The notes under the pieces are model-generated. The model had not been told where the DNA came from. It made no database searches and saw nothing but the letters and a program-made list of their open reading frames with translations. This document shows positions 25,138 to 33,064 of a stretch of DNA of 64,000 bases, piece by piece (positions within the stretch are counted from its first letter, which is position 1; every line of letters begins with the position of its first letter). The stretch covers positions 1-64,000 of the forward strand of contig CAZFSR010000004.1 of assembly GCA_964521575.1 (NCBI GenBank), in the 5' to 3' direction. This stretch comes from 79-D21 sp964521575. Lineage in GTDB: Bacteria > Synergistota > Synergistia > Synergistales > 79-D21. Position numbers and translations under genes: made by a program.

Positions 25138-26167
25138 CCTGGGGCTTTCCCTTCTTTTCGATCTCCGCCAGGCGGGCTTCCAGCTGCTTCACCCTTTCCA
25201 GCAGTTCCGGCAACCTCCGGAGAAGGACCTGGGATTTCATGTCCTCCCGGTGATCGCGGGCTGGAAACCCTGACATGACCGACCTCTCGGGCACATCCTT
25301 AGTCGCCCCCGCACAGCCGGTCAAGACGGCGCCGTCCCCGACATGGACGTGATCGGCCGTCCCGCTCCGGGCCGCCATCGTCACGCCGTTTCCAAGCGAA
25401 GAACTCCCGGCCATTCCCGTAAAGGCCACAAGAAGGCAATCGTTGCCTGTCCGGGCATTATGCCCCACGTGGACGTGGTCATCGGTCTTCGTTCTCGCCC
25501 CGATCCGGGTTTCACCGATCGTTGCCCTGTCAACCGTTGAGCAGGCCCCGATTTCCACCTCGTCTTCCAGGACCACCCGCCCGATCTGCGGAACCTTTAC
25601 GGGAACCCCTTCGGGAGTACGGTCAAAGCCGAATCCGTCACAGCCCAGCACGGAACCGGCATGAACCAGGCAGTTCTTTCCGATTGCGGTTCCCTCCATC
25701 ACGACCACCATCGGCTCCAGGGTGCTCCCTTCCCCGATCCGCGATGTTCGCCCGATGAAAACCAGGGCCCGGAGAACCGCTCCCTTTTCGATCACGGCGT
25801 CCTGTTCGACGACGCAGAAGGGACCGATACAGGCCTCCGGATCGATCACGGCACCGGGAAAGACAAGGGCCGTCTCGTGAATTCCGCGAGGCGTCTCGGC
25901 TGTTTCGCCAAATAGCCCAAGGAGCGTCCTGAATGCCGCTTTCGGATCTTCGAGTTCGATGCCGTCCTGCCCTTCCTCGATCCATCCGAGAGGTGCAACG
26001 ACAGTCGCGGTTTTCGAAATGGACTCGAATACTTTCCTGTCCCACGCGACAAGAAGGAATCCTTCCCGGGGGGAATCCGGAGTAGCGATCCCGCGAACTT
26101 TTTTCCTGCCGTCTCCCCTTAAATGTCCTCCAAGTTTCTCTGCAAGGGCTTCCAGGTCCCAATCCAT
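25130..26167 (-). CDS. lpxD: UDP-3-O-(3-hydroxyacyl)glucosamine N-acyltransferase
   Basis: LpxD (345 residues) adds the second hydroxyacyl chain. An N-terminal uridine-binding domain (about 1-105) precedes a left-handed beta-helix; GCDGFGFDRTPEG, IGACSTVDRATIG and DDHVHVGHNARTGND (catalytic His) are family landmarks. A C-terminal coiled coil, LLERVKQLEARLAEIEKK, ends the protein. The ATG at 26167 is preferred because it sits 9 bases from GGGAG; an ATG at 26176 is too close to it. Confidence 0.95.
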   Translation of the reverse strand: MDWDLEALAEKLGGHLRGDGRKKVRGIATPDSPREGFLLVAWDRKVFESISKTATVVAPLGWIEEGQDGIELEDPKAAFRTLLGLFGETAETPRGIHETALVFPGAVIDPEACIGPFCVVEQDAVIEKGAVLRALVFIGRTSRIGEGSTLEPMVVVMEGTAIGKNCLVHAGSVLGCDGFGFDRTPEGVPVKVPQIGRVVLEDEVEIGACSTVDRATIGETRIGARTKTDDHVHVGHNARTGNDCLLVAFTGMAGSSSLGNGVTMAARSGTADHVHVGDGAVLTGCAGATKDVPERSVMSGFPARDHREDMKSQVLLRRLPELLERVKQLEARLAEIEKKGKPQDE

Positions 26168-26191
26168 GTTCCGCATCTCCCTCCCAGGAGA

Positions 26192-27406
26192 TTAAAGGTT
26201 GCCCACCAGCCTGACGCTGGAAGAGTTTTTGTCCCTGTCGTCGTAATGAAGCTCGATCGAGAGGTTTTCATTGATGCGGTATCCGAGTCCAAAGTTGAGG
26301 TCTCCTTCGTCGGATCCTCGAATCCAGGCATAAGGGGAACGGACCGGCCCATCGAACCAGGCCCTCCACCAGGTTGCCTCCCCGGGCCAGGACCTCTCCA
26401 CCCCCAGCCAGATGCGGTCCCACTGAGACCAGCGGAAGCCGAAGCGTGTCTCGATGTCCCAGTCGTTCAGGTAAAGGAGGGCTTCCCCGTACAGTTCGAT
26501 ATCCCACCGCGGGAAAACCTGGGCTTTGCGGCCAAGGTGGATTCCCGCTTCAGGGAAACGGTCCGAAGTTCCAGCATAAGCCGCTGCCCAGGCCCAGATC
26601 GTGTATCTCCGGCTCTCCAGCCGAACGGCAAGGTCGGTGACCGGCTGGGGCCTGAGAACCACGTTGATGTCTACCTTGAGCTTTTCGACAAAAGATTCGT
26701 CGCTCAGAAGGGAGGAAGCCCATTCTGCCACCCGTTTTTCATGCTTTGCGGCCCAGGAGACAGGAAGTCCGATCAGCGGTGAAAGTCCAGCCATGAGGTC
26801 TTCCTTAACTTCCGAGTGAAGAAGGGCGGGAAGCGAACTGGAGGTACTGCGCGGGTTGACTGCGAGAATTAGCGGCTGTTCCGCGAACAGGCTCACCTTC
26901 AAAATGGCCCGGTCGGCTTCCAGCCTGACGACCAGGGTTCCCTGCCAGCCTGGCAGTTCTCGGTGCAGGATGGAGGAAATCTCCGAACGCAGCGCAGAGT
27001 CCGCCCACGTCAGGGCGTCCAGGGGAAGCTCCGCAATCCGCTTCCCGATTTCCAGGCGGGCACGGTCCCAATCCTCCTTCATCCATTCGGCCAGGGGCAT
27101 CGGAAGAAGCGGGAGTCCTCCTTCGACATCCCAGGTCGTCCGGGTTTTCGCCTTGAGGTTCAAGACCAGGTCATGGTCTTCGATCCGCGCGGAATCGATT
27201 TCAAATCCCTCGAAAAGACGAGCGGCGACCAATTTCACGACGGCAAGCCGGTTCGCTTCCTCCTGGCGGGGATCGATTTCGCCCCATACCGCTTCCATGC
27301 TGCGTGTGGCTGCGGGCCGAAGCCAGCCGGGGATTCCGTCCACCCTCACTCCGGCATGCGCGGGAAGAGAAGAGAACAGAAGCAGGGCTGCGGCCACCGG
27401 AACCAT
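26192..27406 (-). CDS. Unrecognised secreted, probable outer-membrane protein between bamA and lpxD
   Basis: I do not recognise this family. From ATG 27406 (after TAAGGG) it encodes 404 residues with a signal peptide that ends PAHA and lacks a basic n-region. Residues up to about 235 alternate helices and strands, with LAVVKLVAARLFEGFEIDSARI and VVRLEADRAILKVSLFAEQ suggesting small periplasmic domains. From about residue 250 the pattern is of amphipathic strands rich in Tyr, Trp and Arg (RRYTIWAWAAAYAG, RWDIELYGEALLYLNDWDI, FRWSQWDRIWLGVERSW, NLSIELHYDDRD), consistent with a small beta-barrel ending VRLVGNL. It occupies the place where skp/ompH lies in many diderms but is not Skp. A role in outer-membrane assembly is inference. 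Confidence 0.8.
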   Translation of the reverse strand: MVPVAAALLLFSSLPAHAGVRVDGIPGWLRPAATRSMEAVWGEIDPRQEEANRLAVVKLVAARLFEGFEIDSARIEDHDLVLNLKAKTRTTWDVEGGLPLLPMPLAEWMKEDWDRARLEIGKRIAELPLDALTWADSALRSEISSILHRELPGWQGTLVVRLEADRAILKVSLFAEQPLILAVNPRSTSSSLPALLHSEVKEDLMAGLSPLIGLPVSWAAKHEKRVAEWASSLLSDESFVEKLKVDINVVLRPQPVTDLAVRLESRRYTIWAWAAAYAGTSDRFPEAGIHLGRKAQVFPRWDIELYGEALLYLNDWDIETRFGFRWSQWDRIWLGVERSWPGEATWWRAWFDGPVRSPYAWIRGSDEGDLNFGLGYRINENLSIELHYDDRDKNSSSVRLVGNL

Positions 27407-27449
27407 GACCGCAGCCCTTAGGAATCCGAGGGTGTCCGTTATTCTTCCC

Positions 27450-29231
27450 CTAGAACATCTCGCCGAACCCGAAGTGGGTGAAGGTCTCATTTTCCCCGTT
27501 TGCCACATCGAGCCTGAGGTTTCCCATCGGCGTCCGTACCCTGACGCCGAACCCGTAGGCGTCCTTGAGGTCACCGAAGTTGAAGCTGTTCATCACTTCG
27601 TCGTTCTTGTTCCAGGCCATGCCCATGTCGTAGAAAACGACGATCGAGAAGGCCTTTTCCATCGGAATCCTCAGTTCCAGGTTGGTCAGGAACATCTCGT
27701 GGCCATCAAACTCATCGTCTTCGTAGCCCCTCAAGGTGGTGCTGCCGCCCACCAAGTAGCGTTCGGAATAAGGAATCTCGCCGGACGAGAAACCCACCTT
27801 CATGCGGGCCGCGAAAAGCGGCGGGTTGTCGGGATCCCCTGCGGGCAGGTCGAAGGGCATCTTGTCAAGGTTGATCGGAAGGTAGTATCGGCCCTCCAGC
27901 CAGTACTTCGTGTATTCCCGTTCCCCGCCGAGCAGTTCGAACGCCTTCTCGATGTTCAGCGTTTCGAGGTCTCCCTTCGGGTAGCTGAGATAGGGATCAC
28001 GGTTGTCGCGGGTCAGTGTCGCCGTCACGGAGAAGATCTTCCCGTTGCTGTCGAGAAGGTTTTCCCACGCTTCCCAATCCGGATACGGGTATTCAGGATC
28101 GATCTCGTTGCCGTCAAGGTCCCTGAAACTGTAGATCTTGACATCCTTCCAATCCAGGTTGAGGAACCAGCTCATCTTGGGGTCGTGCCGGAACTTCCTT
28201 CCTGCTCCGATATACACCCCCTGCTTGTCCTGGTTGTACTTCCCGTAACGGTCACCCTCGTAATATCGGTTGATGTCTTCCCACTCCCGCTTGTACGCGC
28301 CAAACTTCCAGGCATAGGTGTGCTCGTCCATGTAGGGATCCGATACGGAAACGTAGTACTGCTCCCGGTCGCCGGTGTCAAAACCCACCGTCAGCTTCTG
28401 CCCCCGGCCGTTCAGGTTGCTTTCCTGGTAGGCCAGGCCACCCTGCCAGCCACTGCTGGAGCCGTAGCCGAGGTTGAAACTGACGCTCCCCGTCTTGCCC
28501 TCGGTCACCGACAAAATCAAGTTGATGAGGTTCGGGTCTTCGTTGGGCTCGAACCCGACATTGACATCCTCCAGAAATCCCATTCCCTGTATCTTGTTCA
28601 GAGAATGCCTGAGGACGTTCGCGTTGAAAAGGTCCCCCTTCTTTACCTTTAACTCCCGCTCGATGACATAGGTTTTCGTCCGCTTGTTGCCCTGGATGAA
28701 GATATCACCGATCCGGGGTTCGACGATCTTGACGGTGACGATGCCGTTTTCGACCGCAACGTCCTCCACCCTGGCCATGACGTATCCGTCTTTCTGGTAT
28801 TTTTCCTTGATTCGCTGCAGGTCATTCCTGAAAAAGACCCGGTTGAAGACGCTGCCGGGCGCGGTGAAGAGAAGTTTCTGAAGGTCCTCCTCCTTGTAGA
28901 CGGAGTTCCCTGTGAAACGCACTTCCCTGACCTTGGGATTCTCCTGGACTTTGAAAATGACCTTTACCCCTTCACCTTCCGGTTCGACTGCCACGTCGGT
29001 CATGGCAAAGAAACCCAGGTTGTAGATCGCCTCGACATCCTTCTGGAGCTGTTCTCGGTCGAGAATCTCACCCGCTTTCGTCTTGGCGGCTCCCAGGATG
29101 TAGGGAGTAACCACCTCCTGGTTGCCCTGTACCTCTACCGCCACGATTTTCGGGTCATCGGCAAGACACGGGGAAGCGGAAAAAAGGAACAACAGGGCCA
29201 AACCGGTCAAAGCGACAAGGAAACGTTTCAC
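27450..29231 (-). CDS. bamA: Outer-membrane protein assembly factor BamA (three POTRA domains)
   Basis: An Omp85 protein of 593 residues. A signal peptide (about 1-24, ending SPCLA) precedes three POTRA domains (about 27-98, 99-172, 173-247: KIVAVEVQGN, REVRFTGNSV, GDIFIQGNKR) and a C-terminal 16-strand barrel starting near SVSFNLGYGSSSGWQGGLAYQ (first part). The lid-lock-like GGSTTLRGYEDDEFDG and the terminal FTHFGFGEMF with C-terminal Phe are visible. E. coli BamA has five POTRAs. GTG at 29231 follows GAGAGG by 8 bases; the upstream in-frame ATG at 29321 lies in the preceding gene. It inserts beta-barrel proteins into the outer membrane. Confidence 0.95.
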   Translation of the reverse strand: MKRFLVALTGLALLFLFSASPCLADDPKIVAVEVQGNQEVVTPYILGAAKTKAGEILDREQLQKDVEAIYNLGFFAMTDVAVEPEGEGVKVIFKVQENPKVREVRFTGNSVYKEEDLQKLLFTAPGSVFNRVFFRNDLQRIKEKYQKDGYVMARVEDVAVENGIVTVKIVEPRIGDIFIQGNKRTKTYVIERELKVKKGDLFNANVLRHSLNKIQGMGFLEDVNVGFEPNEDPNLINLILSVTEGKTGSVSFNLGYGSSSGWQGGLAYQESNLNGRGQKLTVGFDTGDREQYYVSVSDPYMDEHTYAWKFGAYKREWEDINRYYEGDRYGKYNQDKQGVYIGAGRKFRHDPKMSWFLNLDWKDVKIYSFRDLDGNEIDPEYPYPDWEAWENLLDSNGKIFSVTATLTRDNRDPYLSYPKGDLETLNIEKAFELLGGEREYTKYWLEGRYYLPINLDKMPFDLPAGDPDNPPLFAARMKVGFSSGEIPYSERYLVGGSTTLRGYEDDEFDGHEMFLTNLELRIPMEKAFSIVVFYDMGMAWNKNDEVMNSFNFGDLKDAYGFGVRVRTPMGNLRLDVANGENETFTHFGFGEMF

Positions 29232-29265
29232 GAGGCGATCCTCTCCTTTGGCGAATTCGCAGGAC

Positions 29266-29913
29266 TCAGGGTCTTTCGACATGCAGGGCTTCGCCTTCGG
29301 GACGAAGGGCCCTTTGGCCAACCTGGATCAATGATAGCAAATCTTCAGCCGCTACGGACACCCCTCCGCGGGAAGAAATGGGAGGAACGGCTTCCCGCCG
29401 GGGCTCCTCCGCCTCCGCCGGGTTCAATCCCTTTAATCTTCTTGCAGGCGCGACTCCGGGCTGGGCCTTTCCCGAACCCGTTCCCGCCACAAGCCCCGCT
29501 CGGCCTTCGGAAAGGCTTTTCCTTAAGTTTTCAAGCAAGAGGCGCTCGTCAGCGGTCACCCATTGCACCGAGGGTCCGGCCTCGAGAGAGAGGGTCCTGG
29601 AAGGGTTGAAGGATTCGATCGATGTAGGGCCCACAGCAAGGAGGAGGAACATCAGAGTGACGGGAACCACCTGCAGAAGCAAACTCTTCGACGGGCGGAA
29701 CCCCCGTGCCTGGGGCCGGGTTTCGGTTTCGGCGGCAGCTTCCCAGATTTCCCTTCCGGCCGAATCCAGCTCTGCCCGCGCACACTCGAGCTCGGCGATG
29801 GCGGAGGTCCAGGCCTTGCAGCGGCAAGCCTCCATGCATCGGTCAATCCATTTTTGAACCCTTTTCAGCCTCTTTTCCAAATGTTCCACCCCCCCGGGGC
29901 CCGACTCTTTCAC
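29266..29913 (-). CDS. Single-pass membrane protein of unknown function, downstream of a sigma factor
   Basis: About 215 residues with no family I recognise. The N-terminal part (about 1-75) is helical and Cys-containing (WIDRCMEACRCKAW, ELECARAELD). A single hydrophobic segment, SLLLQVVPVTLMFLLLAVGP, lies near 80-99 and is followed by a low-complexity, Gly/Ala/Pro/Arg-rich tail. Positive residues before the helix predict a cytoplasmic N terminus. It starts 30 bases after the stop of a small sigma factor and ends 35 bases before bamA, an arrangement typical of a membrane anti-sigma factor; that role is inference. The start is uncertain: GTG at 29913 has no clear ribosome-binding site, and TTG at 29880 is an alternative. 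Confidence 0.65.
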   Translation of the reverse strand: MKESGPGGVEHLEKRLKRVQKWIDRCMEACRCKAWTSAIAELECARAELDSAGREIWEAAAETETRPQARGFRPSKSLLLQVVPVTLMFLLLAVGPTSIESFNPSRTLSLEAGPSVQWVTADERLLLENLRKSLSEGRAGLVAGTGSGKAQPGVAPARRLKGLNPAEAEEPRREAVPPISSRGGVSVAAEDLLSLIQVGQRALRPEGEALHVERP

Positions 29914-29942
29914 TGGAACATGGAAATTATCACCGGCTGCCT

Positions 29943-30518
29943 TCAGGATGTGGACTCCTCGACCCCGAACCAGGCCCTGAGCTTCGCGAGCCCCCTCCTT
30001 TGGATCCGGTAGATTTGGCTGACGTCGATTCCCTTTTCCCCTGCGACTTCCTTTGCCCGGCGTCCTTCGACGAGCAAGGCCTCGATGATCTCCGACTCCC
30101 TAGAGGACAGGTGTTCCATTCCTTCACGGAGGGCAAGCCGCCAATCTTCGGCTTCGTGATCGAAGGGGTCTTCCGCCATCTCGTCCATTTCCTCCACGGG
30201 CAGGGGCGCTTTGGCCTCGACCCGTTGCAGGAAGTTGACCATCGCACCTCGAACCCGGTAGTAGGCGTAGGTGATGAACTTGATTTTCCGGTCCCGGTCG
30301 TAATGGTCAACCGCGTTGATCAGCGCCAGGGATCCCTCCTGGACCAGGTCGGGGTACCGGGAGGGAGCGACTTGGAGCTTGCGTGCCAGCCAATAGACCA
30401 GGGCCCTGTAACCCAGGATGAGCTCCTCCCGGGCCCTTTCGTCTCCAAGGGCCAGGCGGCTCCACAGCTCGTTTTCCCTTTGCGGGTCCAGCCGCCTTGG
30501 ATTTTCACCCTCGTACAT
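29943..30518 (-). CDS. Small sigma-70-family RNA polymerase sigma factor
   Basis: A 191-residue sigma factor with region 2 (YPDLVQEGSLALINAVDHYD and FITYAYYRVRGAMVNFLQR, about residues 35-100) and region 4 (LSSRESEIIEALLVEGRRAKEVA then DVSQIYRIQRRGLAKLRAW, about 135-185). There is no clear region 1 and little or no region 3, as in alternative sigma factors. The ATG is preceded by GGGGGGAG. It is followed by a single-pass membrane protein and then bamA and the LPS genes, so it may control envelope assembly. The regulon is not known. Confidence 0.88.
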   Translation of the reverse strand: MYEGENPRRLDPQRENELWSRLALGDERAREELILGYRALVYWLARKLQVAPSRYPDLVQEGSLALINAVDHYDRDRKIKFITYAYYRVRGAMVNFLQRVEAKAPLPVEEMDEMAEDPFDHEAEDWRLALREGMEHLSSRESEIIEALLVEGRRAKEVAGEKGIDVSQIYRIQRRGLAKLRAWFGVEESTS

Positions 30519-30570
30519 GCAGGGCTCCCCCCTTCGGGCGGATCCTCAGGAAAACATCCCCGCCCCCGTC

Positions 30571-30579
30571 ATTCTACCA
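30571..30579 (-). promoter_or_regulatory. Possible extended -10 promoter for the sigma factor operon
   Basis: TGG followed by TAGAAT (minus strand) lies 53 bases upstream of the sigma factor ATG. There is no recognisable -35 hexamer. An imperfect 9-base hairpin with a GTTC loop (30580-30601) sits immediately upstream, just past the histidine phosphatase stop. Other extended -10 elements of the same TGG type occur in this window. Confidence 0.4.
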
Positions 30580-30598
30580 GCACAGGCGAACGCCTGCA

Positions 30599-31261
30599 CT
30601 AGTCCGGCAGAGGAAGAGCCTCCGCCTCTTCCTCGCCTTTGACGAGGAGGTGCAGGAAGTCGTTCGTGAAGGCCAGCATGCTCCTTCCTTTCCAGAAATC
30701 AATGCCGACGATTCCGCAATTGTCCATCCTCATCCGCCAGGCCAGGGAATAGGGCACGCCGAGAAGCCTGACTAGGCAAGCCCTCATTATGCCCCCGTGG
30801 CCAACGACAAGGATGCGCTCCGCATCTCCCTCCAGGATCGTTTCGAGAGCCCGGCCGACCCGTTCCAGGATTTGGGGAAGGCTTTCCCCGTTGGGAGGAG
30901 TCACCTGAGAAGGATCCTCCCTCCATCTTCCGTAAAGCATCGCGTATTTTCCCTCGATTTCGGGGATCGTGTGCCCTTCCCAATCGCCGAAATCAATTTC
31001 GGCCAGATCGTCCAGGATGGACAAGCCGGGTTTTTCATCCATGCGAAGCCTACGCCGGACGATTTCGGCCGTCTCGCGGGCCCTGCAAAGGGGCGTCGTA
31101 AACAGTCTTTCAGGCTCCCATGAAGAGAGCCGCGCGGCAAGCCTGGCCGCCTGGAGCCTCCCGATCTCGTTCAAGGGGACGTCGGTCTTCCCCTGGTAAC
31201 GGGTCACGGAGTTCCATTCCGTCTGGCCATGCCGGGCCATGATGAGCCTCCGCAGTCTCAT
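30599..31261 (-). CDS. Histidine phosphatase family protein (phosphoglycerate mutase-like)
   Basis: A 220-residue member of the branch-1 histidine phosphatases. IMARHGQTEWN carries the phospho-accepting His, TTPLCRARETAEIV and EIDFGDWEGHTIPEI are the flanking motifs, and ILVVGHGGIMRACL holds the second catalytic His. Members include cofactor-dependent phosphoglycerate mutases, alpha-ribazole phosphatase and broad phosphatases; the sequence alone does not decide. It is the first gene after the tRNA operon terminator and ends 80 bases before the sigma factor gene. Confidence 0.9.
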   Translation of the reverse strand: MRLRRLIMARHGQTEWNSVTRYQGKTDVPLNEIGRLQAARLAARLSSWEPERLFTTPLCRARETAEIVRRRLRMDEKPGLSILDDLAEIDFGDWEGHTIPEIEGKYAMLYGRWREDPSQVTPPNGESLPQILERVGRALETILEGDAERILVVGHGGIMRACLVRLLGVPYSLAWRMRMDNCGIVGIDFWKGRSMLAFTNDFLHLLVKGEEEAEALPLPD

Positions 31262-31275
31262 GGAATCTACCCCCT

Positions 31276-31323
31276 AAACATAAAGGGGATTCGCCACGGG
31301 GCGTTCCCCCCTGGCAAATCCCC
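31276..31323 (-). terminator. Terminator of the tRNA-Lys/Glu/Thr operon
   Basis: On the minus strand a 12-base arm at 31312-31323 pairs with 31285-31296 with one mismatch across a 15-base loop, followed by TTTATGTTT. It begins 9 bases past the CCA end of tRNA-Thr and ends just before the histidine phosphatase start. No promoter is visible between it and that gene. Confidence 0.75.
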
Positions 31324-31332
31324 TCTTCTGGC

Positions 31333-31408
31333 TGGAGCCGGCGATCGGACTTGAACCGAAGACCTGCGCATTACGAGTGCGCTGCTCTACCGACTGAGCT
31401 ACGCCGGC
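31333..31408 (-). tRNA. tRNA-Thr (CGT)
   Basis: A 76-base cloverleaf read on the minus strand. The acceptor begins GCCGGCG and pairs with CGCCGGC; the anticodon loop is CTCGTAA (anticodon CGT); the T loop has GGTTCAAGTCC. The 3' CCA is encoded. Third gene of a three-tRNA operon. Confidence 0.97.
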
Positions 31409-31415
31409 TTGGAAA

Positions 31416-31491
31416 TGGCGGTCCCAACGGGATTCGAACCCGTGCCGCCGCCTTGAAAGGGCGGTGTCCTAGGCCACTAGACGATGGGACC
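31416..31491 (-). tRNA. tRNA-Glu (TTC)
   Basis: A 76-base cloverleaf on the minus strand: acceptor GGTCCCA paired with TGGGACC, anticodon loop CTTTCAA (anticodon TTC), T loop GGTTCGAATCC, encoded CCA. It lies 7 bases from tRNA-Thr and 4 bases from tRNA-Lys. Confidence 0.97.
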
Positions 31492-31495
31492 GCGT

Positions 31496-31571
31496 TGGTG
31501 AGTCGTGAGGGATTCGAACCCTCGACACCCGGATTAAAAGTCCGGTGCTCTGCCAGCTGAGCTAACGACTC
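31496..31571 (-). tRNA. tRNA-Lys (TTT)
   Basis: A 76-base cloverleaf on the minus strand: acceptor GAGTCGT paired with ACGACTC, anticodon loop CTTTTAA (anticodon TTT), T loop GGTTCGAATCC, encoded CCA. First gene of the operon, 18 bases from the -10 element. Confidence 0.97.
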
Positions 31572-31589
31572 AGCTCTAGAGGCTAGGAC

Positions 31590-31618
31590 AATATAGCGAC
31601 CCTCGGCCTGTCTGTCAA
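31590..31618 (-). promoter_or_regulatory. Sigma-70 promoter of the tRNA operon
   Basis: On the minus strand a perfect TTGACA (31618-31613) is separated by exactly 17 bases from TATATT (31595-31590). The expected start of transcription is near 31583, about 12 bases before tRNA-Lys. It lies in the short gap after argH. Confidence 0.9.
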
Positions 31619-31639
31619 GGTTACCGCGGAGCGGATCGC

Positions 31640-33052
31640 CTAAAGAACGATGCAGGGGCCGGGTATGGAGGAAAGGGCTTCGTTAAAAACCGCGAGGGCG
31701 CCTTCTCCACGCACCCGTTGGGAAAAGACCTGGGAAAAACCGGTTCCTCCCAGGGTATTTCTCCGGGAAACGGAAACGCGGGGATCCAAAAGCGGGAGCA
31801 AGTCCTCGCCGGCTTCGGGCAACAATGCGTTCCACTCCTCTGCCGAAAGTGACGAGAAGGACCGGTTCTCCCGGATGCACCAGGCAACGGCCTTCCCGAC
31901 TTTTTCATGAGCCTGGCGGAACGGAACTCCCTTCAGGACGAGGTATTCCGCCACATCCGTTGCAAGCAGCAGCCCGTTCTCGAAACCCGCCCTCGCCCTT
32001 TCCTCGACGATCTCCACTTTCGCAAGGAGGGGCGTCACGACGGAAAAGACGGCCTCCACGAGGTCAAGGCTTTCCCAAAGACCACGCTTGTCCTCCTGGA
32101 GGTCCCTGTCGTAGGTCGACGGCAGCCCTTTCAGGTTGACGAGAAGGTCCACCAGGTGCCCGACAAACTGGCCAGTTCTTCCTCGCAGCAGTTCCAGCAC
32201 GTCGGGGTTCTTCTTTTGCGGCATCATGCTGGACCCGGTGCAGAATTCGTCAGGAAGGCGAACCCATCCGAATTCCTGCGAGCTGTAAAGAATCAGGTCC
32301 TCCGCAAGCCGGCTCATGTGTATCCCGAAAGTCGCGCAGAAGCCATGGATATCGAGAAGATAGTCTCTCTGCCCGACGGTATCCAGGCTATTTTCGGTGG
32401 GTTTTCTGAACCCGAGGATTTCCGCCGTGAAGGACCGGTCGAGAGGCAGCGTCGAACCCGCAAGCGCCCCACACCCGAGAGGACATTCGTCGAGGGATTC
32501 GATCGCGAAAAGTAACCGCCTCGCATCCCTGGAAAAAGACTGGAAATGGGCGAGCCAGTAGTGTCCCATGCTGATCGGCTGCGCCTGCTGCAGATGCGTG
32601 TAGCCGGGAACAAGAGCAGCTTCGTCGCGGGCGGAAAGCTGCAGGAGGGTCGCCTGGAGCTCGGCCAGTCCCCTGCCTATGCGGAGGAGGGTTTCCTTCA
32701 GGTACAGTCTCAAGGTCGTGGCCACCTGGTCGTTTCGGCTCCGCCCCATGTGCAGCTTGGCTCCGGTCGGACCCAGGATGGCCGTCAAACGGGATTCAAT
32801 ATTCATGTGGACGTCCTCGAGATCGATCCGGGGGGTGAAATCTCCAGCCTCTATCTCGCATGCGACCTGCCTCAGGCCTCTCTCAAGGTCGGAACTCTCC
32901 TGTTCGGTTATCAGTCCCGCTCGCCCCAGCATGCGGGCATGGGCAATGCTACCGATGATGTCGCACTTCGCCAGCCTCCAGTCGAGATCCAGCGACTGGC
33001 TGAAACGCAACACCACGTCGGCCGTTTCCGCCGAAAAGCGTCCTTTCCACAC
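31640..33052 (-). CDS. argH: Argininosuccinate lyase
   Basis: ArgH (470 residues), a fumarase/aspartase-superfamily enzyme that splits argininosuccinate into arginine and fumarate. MWKGRFSAETADVVLRFSQS, AHARMLGRAGLIT, MGRSRNDQVATTLRLYL (His/Ser-rich substrate sites) and the signature GSSMMPQKKNPDVLE are visible. It starts at GTG 33052, 8 bases after GGAGGG. It is the last gene of the S1/DUF501/argH run; the rest of the arginine pathway is not nearby. Confidence 0.96.
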   Translation of the reverse strand: MWKGRFSAETADVVLRFSQSLDLDWRLAKCDIIGSIAHARMLGRAGLITEQESSDLERGLRQVACEIEAGDFTPRIDLEDVHMNIESRLTAILGPTGAKLHMGRSRNDQVATTLRLYLKETLLRIGRGLAELQATLLQLSARDEAALVPGYTHLQQAQPISMGHYWLAHFQSFSRDARRLLFAIESLDECPLGCGALAGSTLPLDRSFTAEILGFRKPTENSLDTVGQRDYLLDIHGFCATFGIHMSRLAEDLILYSSQEFGWVRLPDEFCTGSSMMPQKKNPDVLELLRGRTGQFVGHLVDLLVNLKGLPSTYDRDLQEDKRGLWESLDLVEAVFSVVTPLLAKVEIVEERARAGFENGLLLATDVAEYLVLKGVPFRQAHEKVGKAVAWCIRENRSFSSLSAEEWNALLPEAGEDLLPLLDPRVSVSRRNTLGGTGFSQVFSQRVRGEGALAVFNEALSSIPGPCIVL

Positions 33053-33064
33053 AACGATCCCTCC

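Noticed and set aside
26856..28652. A 598-codon plus-strand open frame opposite bamA and its neighbour
   Set aside because: The minus strand carries BamA with POTRA and barrel motifs. The antisense translation is low in recognisable structure.
31276..31620. tRNA cluster as a possible integration hot spot
   Set aside because: All three tRNAs are intact with encoded CCA, and no repeated 3' fragment of any tRNA is visible nearby.
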